Positions 32,331 through 42,224 of a stretch of 64,000 bases of DNA are shown here, in pieces (position 1 is the stretch's first letter; each line of letters opens with the position of its first letter). Below the pieces are notes generated by a model that was not told where the DNA came from, did not search any database, and was given only the letters and a program-made list of their open reading frames with translations. The position numbers were made by a program, and so were the translations under genes. This DNA comes from Halomarina rubra (lineage in GTDB: Archaea > Halobacteriota > Halobacteria > Halobacteriales > Haloarculaceae), in the NCBI RefSeq assembly GCF_023699475.1, contig NZ_JALXFV010000002.1, positions 62,001 to 126,000 of the forward strand, written 5' to 3'.

Positions 32331-33732
32331 TATCTTTCGCCGATGTCTGACGCTCGTCAGACGGCGAGTCGACCGAGAACGACCGTCTCCGTTCCCGGTG
32401 GACATCGGCCGCGGAGATAACTGTACCGTCGACGGACACGTCCTGGCCGTTCGAGAGCCGACCGAACGCCGGTCCCTCCTCGACGCCGCGTTCGCGGGCC
32501 AGCGCCGGGTCGAACGCACGGTCGGTGACGACGACCCGACCGTCCTCGCGCTCGACGGCGTCGAACTTCGATTCGAGCACCGCGACCAGCGCGTCGACGG
32601 CCCCCTCGATGCGCTCGCGCTCCTCGCTCGCGTCACCTGCCGGGACGACGACCGGGCCGGCGAGACGGGTCCCACCCTCGTCGGTGCCGACGGCGACGCT
32701 CCGCTCGCGGACCAGTTCCAGCGTCCGCTCGCGGTCGATGCCGGTGGCCTCCGCGAGCAGTTCGTCCGGGAGCGAGCGGATAGCGAGGTCCGTGTCGCCC
32801 CACGCTCGACCGTCCTCGCGTGCCAGCGCCCCGAACCGGAGGCCGTCCTCGACGCTCGTCACGTCGCGTTCGAGGCGCTCGACCAGGTCCAACGGGACGC
32901 CCGTCGTCTCTCTGGCCCACGTCTCGCTCACGACCTCGTAGCCGAGGGCTGCCAACTGCTCGCGCAGGAACGGTCGCTCGCCGTCGACCAGCGCGCGGGT
33001 CGCCCCCGACCGCTCGAACGCGCGACGGAACACGTCGCGGTGGGCGTCGGGCGCTTCGGGTAGGTCGTCGAGACCCCAGTCGGCGGCGACGTGACCGACC
33101 GCCCAGTCGGTCTCGCGGACGACCCGTTCGAACCGGGGGACGTAGTGACCGCCACCGAAGCCGACGAGCGTCCGTTCGGGCGTCGGGTCCACCCCCCGGA
33201 GGTCGAGGGTCGCGCGGGCGACGGCGCGGGCGGCCTCGTCGTCGGCCCACTGTTCCTCGTCGCTGCCCAACTCGACGAACAGGGAGGGCGTCTCGACGTC
33301 GGTCGGTCCGTGGTGGGTACACTCCATCCCCACGTCGTAGCCCTCGGGGGCGTACCGGTCGAGCGCGTCGCGGGCGGCCTTCTGTGCGCCGGGGGCGGCC
33401 CGCGCGAACTGCCCCGCTTCCCCACCGTACTCCGCGACCCCGACGTTGCCCGTCGGATGCGCGGTGAGCAGCGGCCCGGTGTCCCCGGCGTGTCGGGAGA
33501 CGACCGCGAGGCAGTCCACCTCGGCGTCGAAGGCGGTGTCCGGTGCCTCGAGGTAGATGTGGAGGTCGTCGAACACTCGCAGTTCGGCGTCGGGGAGGCG
33601 GTAGACGGTGCCGCCCCCTTCGGCGTCGGGCCGCGTCTCGTCGGCGCGTTCCTCCCAGTCGGCCAGGTCGAGTAGCTGTGTGCCGATACGTTCGGAGGCG
33701 CTGTCGGCACGACTGACGACGATTCCGAGCAC
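32326..33732 (-). CDS. dtdA: D-aminoacyl-tRNA deacylase (DTD2 / DtdA)
   Basis: Removes D-amino acids mischarged onto tRNA. 468 residues against about 270 in other archaea. The catalytic domain (residues 1-280) has VVSRHAGDTGPLLTAHPTGN, MECTHHGPTDVETPSLFVEL and FGGGHYVPRFE, the metal and catalytic motifs. The C-terminal 190 residues are an acidic, haloarchaea-style extension with RSLPDELLAEATGIDRERTL. Same strand as ftsZ, ending 28 bases before its start. Confidence 0.92.
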   Translation of the reverse strand: MLGIVVSRADSASERIGTQLLDLADWEERADETRPDAEGGGTVYRLPDAELRVFDDLHIYLEAPDTAFDAEVDCLAVVSRHAGDTGPLLTAHPTGNVGVAEYGGEAGQFARAAPGAQKAARDALDRYAPEGYDVGMECTHHGPTDVETPSLFVELGSDEEQWADDEAARAVARATLDLRGVDPTPERTLVGFGGGHYVPRFERVVRETDWAVGHVAADWGLDDLPEAPDAHRDVFRRAFERSGATRALVDGERPFLREQLAALGYEVVSETWARETTGVPLDLVERLERDVTSVEDGLRFGALAREDGRAWGDTDLAIRSLPDELLAEATGIDRERTLELVRERSVAVGTDEGGTRLAGPVVVPAGDASEERERIEGAVDALVAVLESKFDAVEREDGRVVVTDRAFDPALARERGVEEGPAFGRLSNGQDVSVDGTVISAADVHRERRRSFSVDSPSDERQTSAKDS

Positions 33733-33810
33733 GCTCCGGCTACGATGGTCGGGTGAAAAACGGTGTCGAGACGGCGCGGGGTGGTGACGGGATGGGCCGT
33801 CGACGTCGGG

Positions 33811-35244
33811 TCAGTCGGCGGACTCGGGTTGGGTGCCCCCGCCGAACGCCTCGCGGGCGGTCGTCACGGTCCGGCCGAACAGCGCGCGCACCTCGTTCCA
33901 CCGAGTGGCGAACAGGTAGCCGCCGATGACGAGGTAGAGGACGGTGTAGGCGTACAGCACGTAGATGCTCAACGCCTCCGCGGAGTTCGGGAGCGTCAGG
34001 CCGAAGGCGGTGAACGTGCCCGACCCCGTCTCGGGGAACGAGAGGATGATGGCGAACTCGATGAGCACCTGCGAGATGAACAGTGCGAACAGCCCCGCCG
34101 CCTCGCGCAGCGATATCTCGAAGTTCGTCAGGATGGCGATGGCGAAGAAGCTCTGTGCCGCGGTGATCCATATCTCGGCGACCTGCTTCTGGTCGAACGG
34201 GAGCGTCGCTATCTCACCGGCCGCGATGGAGTAGACGACCGCGATGGTCCCGATGAGCAGCGTCCACTGGTTGAGCTTCGAGGAGATGAGCGCGTTGAAC
34301 CCCGCGGTCGAGCGCGCCTTGTTGACGAGGTAGGCGACGACGATGAGTTCGGGCGCTTCGGACGCCAGTGGCGCGATCCACTGGATCATGAAGAACTCGG
34401 GGATACCGTAGTCCTGCCCGAGTAGCTCGAGCCCGTGGGCGAAGTGTTCGACGGAGACGAATATCATCAGCCCCGAGTAGACGAACAGGAACAGCACGGA
34501 GGCGATGCGTGGCCCCTTCGACCACGACTGGAGGTAGCCGGGGACGCCGACCTGCTCTTCGTGCTCGACGTCGCCGCGGATGATGATGGCGATGTAAACG
34601 AGGTAGAGACCGACGAGGACGATGGTGTCGACGATGCCGATACCGCCGGCCGCGCCGCCGCCGTTGAACGTGCCGAGGCTGAGCGGAACGAGGAACGCGA
34701 ACGCCGTCGCCGCGAGGAGGAACGCGATCTCGGTCGCGATGCCGCGGTCGAGGGTGACGACGTCCTTGAGGAACCCGCTGCGCTTCTCGACGGCCGGGTC
34801 GTTCGTCGTGCGGGCCTTGTAGATGGTGAACAGCGCGATCGCCGACCAGCCGACACCGATGAGGATGCGGTTCGCGCCCGTCATGTTCGCGACCGCGAGG
34901 TTGGCGTTCCGTGCGCCCTCGGCCGTGCCGGCGTTCGCACCCGCGTTCCAGGCGTACAGCGCGTCGACGGCGTACTCCGGGGCGACCGCAAGGATGGCGA
35001 GGACGGCGATGGCGAACGCCCGGGGGACGTCCTTCTCGGCGGTCTCTGCACCCCACGCGAGGAGGAACGACGCACCGAGCACGGCCAGGCCGCTGACGGC
35101 GACGACCTGTCCCGTCGTGAGCAGCGCTTCGGGCGAGTCGAGACTGGGTGTCGTGAGGACGTACAGCCGTGTCGCGACCCACGGAGCGGTCAGGAGGAAC
35201 GCGAAGGCGACCGCGCTCAGTGGGTGGCGTAACCGGTCGAGCAT
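33811..35244 (-). CDS. Cation exchanger of the Na+/Ca2+ (CaCA) family
   Basis: 477 residues from the ATG at 35244, with 11-13 hydrophobic segments in two homologous halves. The alpha repeats are visible as AILAVAPEYAVDALYAWNAG and PLASEAPELIVVAYLVNKAR, each with the ion-binding Glu after Pro. This resembles plant-type and prokaryotic cation/Ca2+ exchangers; the ion is not determined by sequence. It is divergent from aroE. Confidence 0.85.
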   Translation of the reverse strand: MLDRLRHPLSAVAFAFLLTAPWVATRLYVLTTPSLDSPEALLTTGQVVAVSGLAVLGASFLLAWGAETAEKDVPRAFAIAVLAILAVAPEYAVDALYAWNAGANAGTAEGARNANLAVANMTGANRILIGVGWSAIALFTIYKARTTNDPAVEKRSGFLKDVVTLDRGIATEIAFLLAATAFAFLVPLSLGTFNGGGAAGGIGIVDTIVLVGLYLVYIAIIIRGDVEHEEQVGVPGYLQSWSKGPRIASVLFLFVYSGLMIFVSVEHFAHGLELLGQDYGIPEFFMIQWIAPLASEAPELIVVAYLVNKARSTAGFNALISSKLNQWTLLIGTIAVVYSIAAGEIATLPFDQKQVAEIWITAAQSFFAIAILTNFEISLREAAGLFALFISQVLIEFAIILSFPETGSGTFTAFGLTLPNSAEALSIYVLYAYTVLYLVIGGYLFATRWNEVRALFGRTVTTAREAFGGGTQPESAD

Positions 35245-35308
35245 TACCGAATCTGGCGCGAGGCGCGCACCTATCTCTTTTGTTCCAGTCGTATCCGGAG
35301 TCGCCGTT

Positions 35309-35316
35309 GTTAACGT
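35309..35316 (+). promoter_or_regulatory. TATA box of aroE
   Basis: GTTAACGT, 22-29 bases before the ATG at 35338. The hexamer TAACGT recurs 14 bases later. Confidence 0.55.
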
Positions 35317-35337
35317 ACCACCCGCTAACGTGTGGGT

Positions 35338-36147
35338 ATGGACGTCTTCGGTCTCCTCGGCAACCCGGTGGGACACTCGCTGTCGCCGCCGATGCACGAG
35401 GCCGCTTACGAGGAACTGGACCTCGACGCGCGGTACGTCACGTTCGAACCAGCCCCCGAGAACCTCGGGCGGGCGCTCGACGGCGCGGCCGCCCTCGGCG
35501 TCGCGGGTCTGAACGTCACCATCCCGTTCAAACAGGCCGTCCTCGACCACGTCGAACCGGACCCACTGGCCGCCCGCATCGGCGCGGTCAACACCGTCGA
35601 CTTCTCGACGACGCCACCGACGGGTGCCAACACCGACGCGGTCGGCGCGGTTCGAGCGCTCCGACACCACGACGTCGCGCTGGAGGGGACGGCCGTCGTC
35701 GTCGGCGCGGGCGGGGCGGGCCGTGCGGTCGCGTTCGGTCTCGCCGATGAGGATATCTCGGTTCGGGTCGTAAACCGGACCGTCGACCGCGCCGAGTCGC
35801 TCGCGGCGGACCTCCGTGAAGGAGGGTTCGAGGCGAGCGCCCACGGTCTCGACGCGCTCGACGGCTGTCTCGCCGACGCGTCGCTGCTCGTCAACTGTAC
35901 GAGCGTCGGGATGGAGACCGACGAGACGCCGGTCCCCGAACCCACCCTCCACTCCGACCTGGTCGTCATGGACGCCGTCTACGCCCCGTTAGAGACCCGT
36001 CTGCTCCGTGAGGCGGCCGCCGCCGGCGCGACGACGGTCGACGGGGGGTGGATGTTACTGTACCAGGGCGTCGAAGCGTTCGAGCGCTGGACCGGCGAAC
36101 CCGCACCAGTGGAGACGATGGCGCGGGCGCTACGGGTACGGCTTTAA
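35338..36147 (+). CDS. aroE: Shikimate 5-dehydrogenase
   Basis: Reduces 3-dehydroshikimate with NADPH. 269 residues from the ATG at 35338; a GTG two codons earlier is less likely given the promoter spacing. Seen: [33 protein letters not shown] with the catalytic Lys, GAVNTV, the cofactor motif [15 protein letters not shown] with [11 protein letters not shown], and the C-terminal [19 protein letters not shown]. Complete. It complements aroA' and aroB' in the same window. Confidence 0.96.
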   Translation: MDVFGLLGNPVGHSLSPPMHEAAYEELDLDARYVTFEPAPENLGRALDGAAALGVAGLNVTIPFKQAVLDHVEPDPLAARIGAVNTVDFSTTPPTGANTDAVGAVRALRHHDVALEGTAVVVGAGGAGRAVAFGLADEDISVRVVNRTVDRAESLAADLREGGFEASAHGLDALDGCLADASLLVNCTSVGMETDETPVPEPTLHSDLVVMDAVYAPLETRLLREAAAAGATTVDGGWMLLYQGVEAFERWTGEPAPVETMARALRVRL

Positions 36148-36148
36148 G
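36142..36148 (+). promoter_or_regulatory. TATA box of the HhH gene inside the aroE 3' end
   Basis: CTTTAAG overlaps the aroE stop codon (TAA at 36145-36147) and lies 26-32 bases before the next ATG at 36174. Confidence 0.5.
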
Positions 36149-36173
36149 TGGTCCGGGGAAACTACTAACCAAC

Positions 36174-37013
36174 ATGAGCATCCTCGACAGAATCAAGTCG
36201 TTACTCGGGATGGGGTCGTCGACCGACGAGGAGTCGTCGGGCTCCGGCCGCGGGGTGCACGTCGAGCGCGAACGCGACAGCGAGACGGCAGCGACCGAGC
36301 GAACCGACGAACCGACGGACGACGAGACCACCGACGAGACCGACGAGGCCGCGGCGGCCGAGACGGACGCGACGGCCTCGACCGGGTCGGTGACCGACGA
36401 ACCGCCCGAGGAGTCCGTAGAGGCGGCCACGGAGCCAGCAGAGGCCGCCGGGCCCGACTCCCAGTCCGAACAGCCGAGCGACGTCGACGCCGACGAGACC
36501 GACGAGACCGACGAGACCGACGACGCGGTCGATGCCGACGAGACCGACGAGGACGCCGAGTCGCTCATCGACGAGGCCGAGACGGAACCGCCGGAGACGG
36601 ACGACGCGACCGACGACGAGACGGAGTCCGACGACACGGCCGACGACACCGAGGACGCGGCCGAGGAGGTCGCCGACGAACCCGACGCCGAGGCGAGCGG
36701 CGAACTCGTCGACCAGGACGCGGGCATCGAACCGGGCGAGGCGGTCGGGTCGGCCGACCCCGACTCGCCCGACAGTGCGGCCGAACCCGCCGAGGCGGCC
36801 GGTCCGACGCCGGACGCGACCGAGGACATCGAGACGGCCGACGGCGTCGACGACATCAAGGGCATCGGCCCGGCGTACGCCGAGACCCTCGCCGAGGCGG
36901 GCGTCGAGAGCATCTCGGACCTGGCCGACGCCGACCCCGAGTCGCTCTCCGAGGCGACCGGCATCTCCGAGAAGCGACTCGAACGCTGGGTCGGACGTGC
37001 GAAGAACCGCTGA
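36174..37013 (+). CDS. Acidic low-complexity protein with C-terminal helix-hairpin-helix
   Basis: 279 residues. It opens with an amphipathic basic-hydrophobic helix (MSILDRIKSLLGMGSS). Residues about 20-215 are an extremely acidic Asp/Glu/Thr-rich stretch with repeats such as DETDETDETD. The C-terminal 60 residues are a helix-hairpin-helix domain (DDIKGIGPAYAETLAEAGVE, then LSEATGISEKRLERWVGRAK) of the RNA-polymerase-alpha / topoisomerase type. The N-terminal helix could anchor it to membrane and the HhH could bind nucleic acid or protein. No function is known to me. Confidence 0.8.
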   Translation: MSILDRIKSLLGMGSSTDEESSGSGRGVHVERERDSETAATERTDEPTDDETTDETDEAAAAETDATASTGSVTDEPPEESVEAATEPAEAAGPDSQSEQPSDVDADETDETDETDDAVDADETDEDAESLIDEAETEPPETDDATDDETESDDTADDTEDAAEEVADEPDAEASGELVDQDAGIEPGEAVGSADPDSPDSAAEPAEAAGPTPDATEDIETADGVDDIKGIGPAYAETLAEAGVESISDLADADPESLSEATGISEKRLERWVGRAKNR

Positions 37014-37100
37014 CACGGCCCGGTCGACGGTCGTCTCGACCGCCACCGTCCGACGCGGTGGACCGAAACGCCGATAGCGAAACCGCTTCTCTCCCAACCA

Positions 37101-38606
37101 ATGCCGACGGTTGTCACGGACCGAGACGAGTTCGCCGCCGTCGCGAGCGACGCCCTCGACGGCGCGTCCGCGGACGACCGGGTTCGCGTACCCGTCGAGG
37201 TCCGGGTCCACGTCGACCCGTTCGACGCCTACCGCCGGGCGCGCGACGGGTCGCCGAGCGCCTTCCTGGAGACGACCGGCGGGGCCGAGGGCTGGGGCTA
37301 CCTCGCGACCGACCCGGTCTCGGTGACGACGGTCGACCCCGACGGCGGGGCACTGCCCACGCTCGAAGCCCTCCTCAACGAGACGACGCTCGCCCGCGGC
37401 GACTGCGACGTCCCCTACCCCTGTGGCGTCCTCGGGTGGCTCTCGTACGACGTCGCCCGCGAACTGGAGCGCCTGCCGGAACACGCCGAACGGGACACGC
37501 CGTACCCGCACCTCGAAGTGGGCGAGTTCGACCGAGTCGCGACGTGGCGTGAACCCCACGACGGAGCGTGCGAGGTTCGAGTCACCGCGTGTCCGGTCGT
37601 CACAGACGCCGACCCGACCACCGTCGACGCGGCCTACGACCACGGCCTCGACCGGGCCACTGACCTCGCTACGGCGATGGTCGACGGCGACCCGAGCGTC
37701 GGTGCCCCGCCGGTCGACGCCCACGAGGCGGAGTTCGAGAGCGACTGCACGCGCGAGGCGTTCGCCGACCGCGTCCGGTTCATCAAGCGCGCCATCCGGG
37801 ACGGGGAGACGTTCCAGACGAACGTCTCCCAGCGGTTGCGTGCGCCGGCGGCCGTCCATCCCGTCGACGCGTACGCCGCGTTGCGGGCGGTGAACCCCGC
37901 GCCGTACTCCGCGCTCGTAGAGTTCCCGTCGACGGACCTCGTGAGCGCGAGTCCCGAACTCCTGCTCCACGCCGAACCCGACCTGGACGGGACGGCGACC
38001 CGCCTGCTCACCGAACCCATCGCCGGGACCCGGCCGCGCGGCGAGACCCCCGACGAGGACGCCACCCTCGAAGCCGAACTGCTCGGCGACGAGAAAGAAC
38101 GTGCCGAACACGCGATGCTCGTCGACCTCGAACGCAACGACCTCGGGAAGGTGAGCCAGTTCGGCAGCGTCGAGGTGAGCGAGTACCGCCGCGTCGACCG
38201 CTACAGCGAGGTGATGCACCTCGTCTCGCTCGTCGAGGGTCGCCTGCGCGAGGACCGCACGCTCGCCGACGCCGTCGCCGCGGTGTTCCCCGGCGGCACC
38301 ATCACCGGCGCGCCGAAACCCCGGACGATGGAGCTCATCGACGAGGTCGAACCGACCCGCCGCGGCCCCTACACCGGCTCGATAGGTATCTTCGGCTTCG
38401 ACGACCGCGCGACGCTCAACATCGTCATCCGGACGCTCGCCCGTCCCGACGAGGAGTACCGCCTCCGGGTCGGCGCGGGCATCGTCCACGACTCCGACCC
38501 CGAAGCCGAGTACGACGAGACGCTCGCGAAGGGCCGGGCGCTCGTCAAGGCGCTCGACGCCGCGATGGACGACCGGGACCTGCACGTGGAGGGTGAGTCG
38601 CGATGA
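37101..38606 (+). CDS. pabB: Chorismate-utilising synthase component I (aminodeoxychorismate or anthranilate synthase)
   Basis: 501 residues; amidates chorismate with ammonia from the partner amidotransferase. Seen: [76 protein letters not shown] and [10 protein letters not shown]. The N-terminal part lacks the LLES tryptophan-feedback motif of TrpE and reads [18 protein letters not shown], and the operon continues with a PabC-like gene; both favour p-aminobenzoate synthesis. Against this, PIAGT is the anthranilate-synthase form; typical PabB has PIKGT. The symbol is provisional. Confidence 0.85.
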   Translation: MPTVVTDRDEFAAVASDALDGASADDRVRVPVEVRVHVDPFDAYRRARDGSPSAFLETTGGAEGWGYLATDPVSVTTVDPDGGALPTLEALLNETTLARGDCDVPYPCGVLGWLSYDVARELERLPEHAERDTPYPHLEVGEFDRVATWREPHDGACEVRVTACPVVTDADPTTVDAAYDHGLDRATDLATAMVDGDPSVGAPPVDAHEAEFESDCTREAFADRVRFIKRAIRDGETFQTNVSQRLRAPAAVHPVDAYAALRAVNPAPYSALVEFPSTDLVSASPELLLHAEPDLDGTATRLLTEPIAGTRPRGETPDEDATLEAELLGDEKERAEHAMLVDLERNDLGKVSQFGSVEVSEYRRVDRYSEVMHLVSLVEGRLREDRTLADAVAAVFPGGTITGAPKPRTMELIDEVEPTRRGPYTGSIGIFGFDDRATLNIVIRTLARPDEEYRLRVGAGIVHDSDPEAEYDETLAKGRALVKALDAAMDDRDLHVEGESR

Positions 38607-39241
38607 TCCTCGTCGTCGACAACTACGACTCGTTCGCGTACAACCTCGTCCAGTTCGTCGGGGAGGCGCTGCTCTCGCTCGACGCCGACCCGTACGAGGA
38701 CGTGGTCGTCCGGCGCAACGACGCGCTCGACGCCGCCGCCATCCGCGAGTTGGCCCCCGACGGTGTCGTCGTCTCGCCCGGTCCCGGCACGCCCGAGGAC
38801 GCGGGCGTCTCCGTCGACGTGTTCGACCTCCCGTCCCCCGCGCTCGGGGTCTGTCTCGGCCACCAGGCGCTCTGTGTCGCCAACGGCGTCCCGGTGGGCT
38901 ACGCCCCCGAGGTGGTCCACGGAAAGCCCTCGACCGTGACCCACGACGGACAGGGGGTGTTCGCGGGCCTCCCCGACGAACTCGAGGTCGGCCGGTACCA
39001 CTCGCTGTGTGCGACCGGCGACCTGACGGACGACCTGGAGGCGACCGCCCGGACCGCAGACGGGACGCTGATGGCCGCCCGCCACCGCGATCATCCCCAC
39101 GTCGGCGTCCAGTTCCACCCCGAGAGCATCCTCACCGACGGCGGTCGTCGGATGGTGTGGAACTTCTGTGCCCGCGCGCTCCGCGGCGAGTGGCCCGACG
39201 CCGACGCGGCGGGCGCGCCCGCCGTGGACCACGTGCTGTGA
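38603..39241 (+). CDS. pabA: Glutamine amidotransferase component of aminodeoxychorismate/anthranilate synthase
   Basis: 212 residues. Releases ammonia from glutamine for the preceding subunit. Seen: [27 protein letters not shown] (oxyanion loop), nucleophile Cys in [21 protein letters not shown] and the His-Glu pair in [11 protein letters not shown]. It overlaps the pabB stop by four bases and has a GGAGGGTGA ribosome-binding-type run at 38588-38596, so translation is coupled. An insert ([13 protein letters not shown]) lengthens the N-terminal loop. Confidence 0.93.
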   Translation: MILVVDNYDSFAYNLVQFVGEALLSLDADPYEDVVVRRNDALDAAAIRELAPDGVVVSPGPGTPEDAGVSVDVFDLPSPALGVCLGHQALCVANGVPVGYAPEVVHGKPSTVTHDGQGVFAGLPDELEVGRYHSLCATGDLTDDLEATARTADGTLMAARHRDHPHVGVQFHPESILTDGGRRMVWNFCARALRGEWPDADAAGAPAVDHVL

Positions 39242-39297
39242 GGAGGCGCGGAGGCGAACGCGGTACGGCCAAGTCCCGTCCCCGAGAACCGCCGGGT

Positions 39298-40179
39298 ATG
39301 CAGTACCACGTCGACGGCGAACTGGTCCCCCGCGAACGGGCGACCGTCTCCGTCGAGGACCGCGGGTGGCGCTACGGCGACGCCGCATTCGAGACGTGTC
39401 GGGCCTACGGCGGCGAGGTGTTCGCGTGGGACGCCCACCGCGAGCGCATCGAGCGCACCTGCGAGACCCTCGGGATGCCCGACGCGGTGCCCGACGACCT
39501 CGCGCTGCGCGTCGCGGAGACGCTCGACGCCAACGACCTGGCCGACGCGTACGTCCGGGTCACGGTCTCGCGGGGCGTCCAACCGGGAAAACTGACTCCC
39601 CGCGAAGAGGTCGACCCGACGGTCGTCGTCGTGGTCAAAGCGCTTCCACGCGGCGGACGGCCCGCCAACGGTGGCGAGCGCGTCTGGGACGGCCCGGCGG
39701 TCGTCCAGTCGGTCACGACCCGCAAGCCGCCCGCGAACGTCCTGCCGCCCGAGGCGAAGACCCACAACTACCTCAACAGTATCCTCGCCCGTCTCGAACT
39801 CCGACGGGCGTCGAGCGAACGGTACCGCCCCGACGAGGCGCTCCTGCGAGACGCCGAGGGCTACGTCGCCGAAGGTGCGACTTCGAACTGCTTCTTCGTC
39901 GACGACGGGACGCTGAAGACGCCCGCCGAGGGGTCGCTCTTGCCCGGTATCACGCGACGGACCGTCCTCGACCTCGCGGCCGACGAGTCGTTCCCCGTCG
40001 AGACGGGCCGGTACACTCCCGACGACGTGCGCGGGGCCGACGAGGCGTTCCTGACGAACGCGACGTGGGAGATTCGGCCCGTCGAGTCCATCGACGGTAT
40101 CGCGACGGAGGCAGGACCGGTCACGCGCCTGCTCCAGCGTCTCTACGACGACCTGGTCGAGTCACGCTGTTACGACTGA
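39298..40179 (+). CDS. pabC: Class IV PLP aminotransferase/lyase, probable aminodeoxychorismate lyase
   Basis: 293 residues from the ATG at 39298. Seen: VDGELVPRERATVSVEDRGW, YGDAAFETCRAYGG, PLP Lys in PEAKTHNYLNSILARLE, VAEGATSNCFFVDDG and TNATWEIRPVESID. The fold-type IV family also contains branched-chain and D-amino-acid aminotransferases, so the lyase role rests on position directly after pabB-pabA (57 bases), which would complete p-aminobenzoate synthesis for FolCP at 58984. Confidence 0.82.
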   Translation: MQYHVDGELVPRERATVSVEDRGWRYGDAAFETCRAYGGEVFAWDAHRERIERTCETLGMPDAVPDDLALRVAETLDANDLADAYVRVTVSRGVQPGKLTPREEVDPTVVVVVKALPRGGRPANGGERVWDGPAVVQSVTTRKPPANVLPPEAKTHNYLNSILARLELRRASSERYRPDEALLRDAEGYVAEGATSNCFFVDDGTLKTPAEGSLLPGITRRTVLDLAADESFPVETGRYTPDDVRGADEAFLTNATWEIRPVESIDGIATEAGPVTRLLQRLYDDLVESRCYD

Positions 40180-40204
40180 GTGTGGCGTTCGTGGCGCTGC
40201 CGGG

Positions 40205-41284
40205 TCACTCCTCGTCGGTCGCGCCGACCGGGTGGGCGTCCTCACGCTCGACGCCGTCGAACTCGGTGACGAAGTCGGCCCCGAACGCCGACGAGGGCGT
40301 CTGGTAGCCCGTCGTGGTCTCGCCGTCGAGCGTGCGTCGGGCGGCCTCGACAGCGGTCATCGCCGTCAGCGTGTAGGTCTCTGGCGTCCGGAGGCGTGCC
40401 TCGTACGTCTCCTCCCCATCCGAAATCTCGCCCCAGACCAGCGCCATCCCCTCCTCGCGTTCGTCCGCGTCGGGGCCGACGACGGTGCGGTCGACGACCG
40501 CCGACAGCGTCCGCTGGACCCACTCGCGGTCGAGGAGCGGCGCGAGTCGGTCGGTCGCTTCGAGCGCCTGCACGGCCCGCTCGGGGACCGCGGTGTACAC
40601 CTGGACGTTCGGGACGCCCGTCGAGTGGTACGCGGTCGCCACGTCGCCCCAGGGCACCGTCACCGCGAGCGTCTCGCCCTCTCCGAAGTCGACGCGGCGA
40701 GTGTCGTGGACCGACGAGACGGCCGTGACGCGGCCGTCGCGACGCACCGCACCGCCCTCGCCGATGGACTCGACGGCGGTCCGCATCGTCCCTCGGGAGA
40801 ACGACCCGAACGCCTGGAACCCCAGCGAGAGCTCCGTCGCGTCGGGGAGCGACTCCGCGAGGTGGGCGGCCAGACAGTCCGTCGGCACCACGTCGAAGCC
40901 CACGCCCGGCAGGACGGCGATGCCCGCTTCCTCGGCCTCGGCGTCGCGGGCCGCCAGCGCCTCGAACACGCCGATTTCGCCCGTGATGTCGAGGTAGTCG
41001 GTGTCGGTCGCGACGCAGGCGTCGACCAGCGGGTCGGCGGTCCGTGAGAACGGTCCCGCGCAGTTGAGCACGACGTCCACGTCCGCGAGGTGACGCTCCA
41101 CGACGCGCTGGTGGTCGAGCGTGAACGCCCGCGAGGGGAGGTCGTGGTCGTCGGCCTGCGCTTCGAGTTTCGAGGGCGAACGCCCGCCCAGAATCACGTC
41201 GTGGTCGTCGAGGTGCTCGCTCGCCCGGTCAGTAACGAGGTCGCCGGTGTAGCCGTACGAGCCGTAGACGAGTAGCGTCGCCAT
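40205..41284 (-). CDS. Saccharopine-dehydrogenase-like / trans-acting enoyl reductase family protein
   Basis: 359 residues. An N-terminal Rossmann fold (LLVYGSYGYTGDLVTDRASE) with VVLNCAGPFSRTADPLVDAC and DYLDITGEIGVFEALAARD is typical of the eukaryotic-SCCPDH-like and mycobacterial trans-acting enoyl reductase group, which acts in lipid metabolism. VLPGVGFDVVPTDCLAAHLA follows. The C-terminal domain is less conserved. It converges with pabC. Substrate unknown. Confidence 0.82.
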   Translation of the reverse strand: MATLLVYGSYGYTGDLVTDRASEHLDDHDVILGGRSPSKLEAQADDHDLPSRAFTLDHQRVVERHLADVDVVLNCAGPFSRTADPLVDACVATDTDYLDITGEIGVFEALAARDAEAEEAGIAVLPGVGFDVVPTDCLAAHLAESLPDATELSLGFQAFGSFSRGTMRTAVESIGEGGAVRRDGRVTAVSSVHDTRRVDFGEGETLAVTVPWGDVATAYHSTGVPNVQVYTAVPERAVQALEATDRLAPLLDREWVQRTLSAVVDRTVVGPDADEREEGMALVWGEISDGEETYEARLRTPETYTLTAMTAVEAARRTLDGETTTGYQTPSSAFGADFVTEFDGVEREDAHPVGATDEE

Positions 41285-41387
41285 GAGCCGTCGTACTCGC
41301 GGCCGCCGGAAAGGCGAACCGCTCGCGGCAGTCGTCGCCCGCGACGGTCGTCGGAACGTACTTCCGTCCGGTCACGAACGCCCCGAC

Positions 41388-41615
41388 ATGGACTCCCTCC
41401 ACCGTATCGCACGCGACTGCCGGACGCTGTTGCTCGCCGTCCAACTGACGCTGTTCGGGGTCCTGTTCTGGAACGCGACCGACGGGTTCCGCCTGCTCGG
41501 GTTGTCACTGGGCGTCGTCGCGTTCGGCCTCACCGCCGTCACCGTCGTCCGGATGCTCTCCGGTCCCGTCGTCCCGGTCGAGGACGGCCCGGCCGACGAG
41601 GACGCGTCCGACTGA
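41388..41615 (+). CDS. Small two-span membrane protein
   Basis: 75 residues from the ATG at 41388: MDSLHRIARDCRTLLLAVQL, two hydrophobic segments (LLLAVQLTLFGVLFWN and LLGLSLGVVAFGLTAVTVV) and an acidic tail EDGPADEDASD. The open frame starts earlier (41283), but that part is arginine-rich. I recognise no family; similar short membrane proteins are common in haloarchaea. Confidence 0.65.
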   Translation: MDSLHRIARDCRTLLLAVQLTLFGVLFWNATDGFRLLGLSLGVVAFGLTAVTVVRMLSGPVVPVEDGPADEDASD

Positions 41616-41711
41616 AGCGGGGACGGACCGCGTCGACCGACCGAACAGGGTCCCGGCCGACCTCCGCTTCGAAACCAGAACCCTTGAGCGGCGGCCCCGC
41701 GAGGTCGAGGC

Positions 41712-42134
41712 ATGGACGAGGACCGACGTATCGCCGCCGTCTCGGAGGTGCCCACCGACGGGACGCTCCTGTTCACTCTCCGCGACGGGTTCGACCGCGA
41801 GGAGGCCATCCTCGTGCGCCTCGGCGGTGAGTCCGGCGACGACGCCATCCACGCCTGGAAGAACTACTGTCAGCACTGGACGGACGTGCGCCTCGACAAG
41901 GGGTCTGGCGCGGCGGTCCGGGAGGGGGAGGTGCTCTGTCAGCGCCACGCCGCCACCTTCGAGAAGGGGTCGGGGCTGTGCACCCACGGTCCCTGCGAGG
42001 GTGCGTACCTGGAGGACGTCGCGGTGACGGTCCACGACGACGCGGTGTACCTCACCGAAGCGGACTACGAGTTCGACGGTCTCGGGCCGTCGGGGGACCA
42101 CGACCTCTCGTCGGGCGGTCGCATCGGCTTCTGA
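41712..42134 (+). CDS. Rieske 2Fe-2S ferredoxin-like protein
   Basis: 140 residues, soluble, no signal. Seen: first ligand pair in WKNYCQHWTD (C-X-H) and second in LCQRHAATFEKGSGLCTHGP (C-X2-H), with the conserved second-loop Cys of Rieske proteins (GLCTHGPCEG). The family includes electron carriers for ring-hydroxylating oxygenases and nitrite reductase small subunits. No oxygenase lies next to it, so the redox partner is unknown. Confidence 0.88.
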   Translation: MDEDRRIAAVSEVPTDGTLLFTLRDGFDREEAILVRLGGESGDDAIHAWKNYCQHWTDVRLDKGSGAAVREGEVLCQRHAATFEKGSGLCTHGPCEGAYLEDVAVTVHDDAVYLTEADYEFDGLGPSGDHDLSSGGRIGF

Positions 42135-42194
42135 GCGCCACCGGGACGATACTCTCTTCGGGACAATTCACCGGTTTGACGGCTCCTTCGGCCC

Positions 42195-42201
42195 GTTTAT
42201 C
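42195..42201 (+). promoter_or_regulatory. TATA box of the SOUL-family gene
   Basis: GTTTATC, 24-30 bases before the ATG at 42225. Confidence 0.6.
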
Positions 42202-42224
42202 GTCCCTCCGTGCGTACCCGTGGC

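Noticed and set aside
36201-38585. 794-codon minus-strand ORF opposite the HhH and pabB genes
   Set aside because: Translation is Arg/Val/Gly-rich without motifs; the plus strand holds well-conserved genes.
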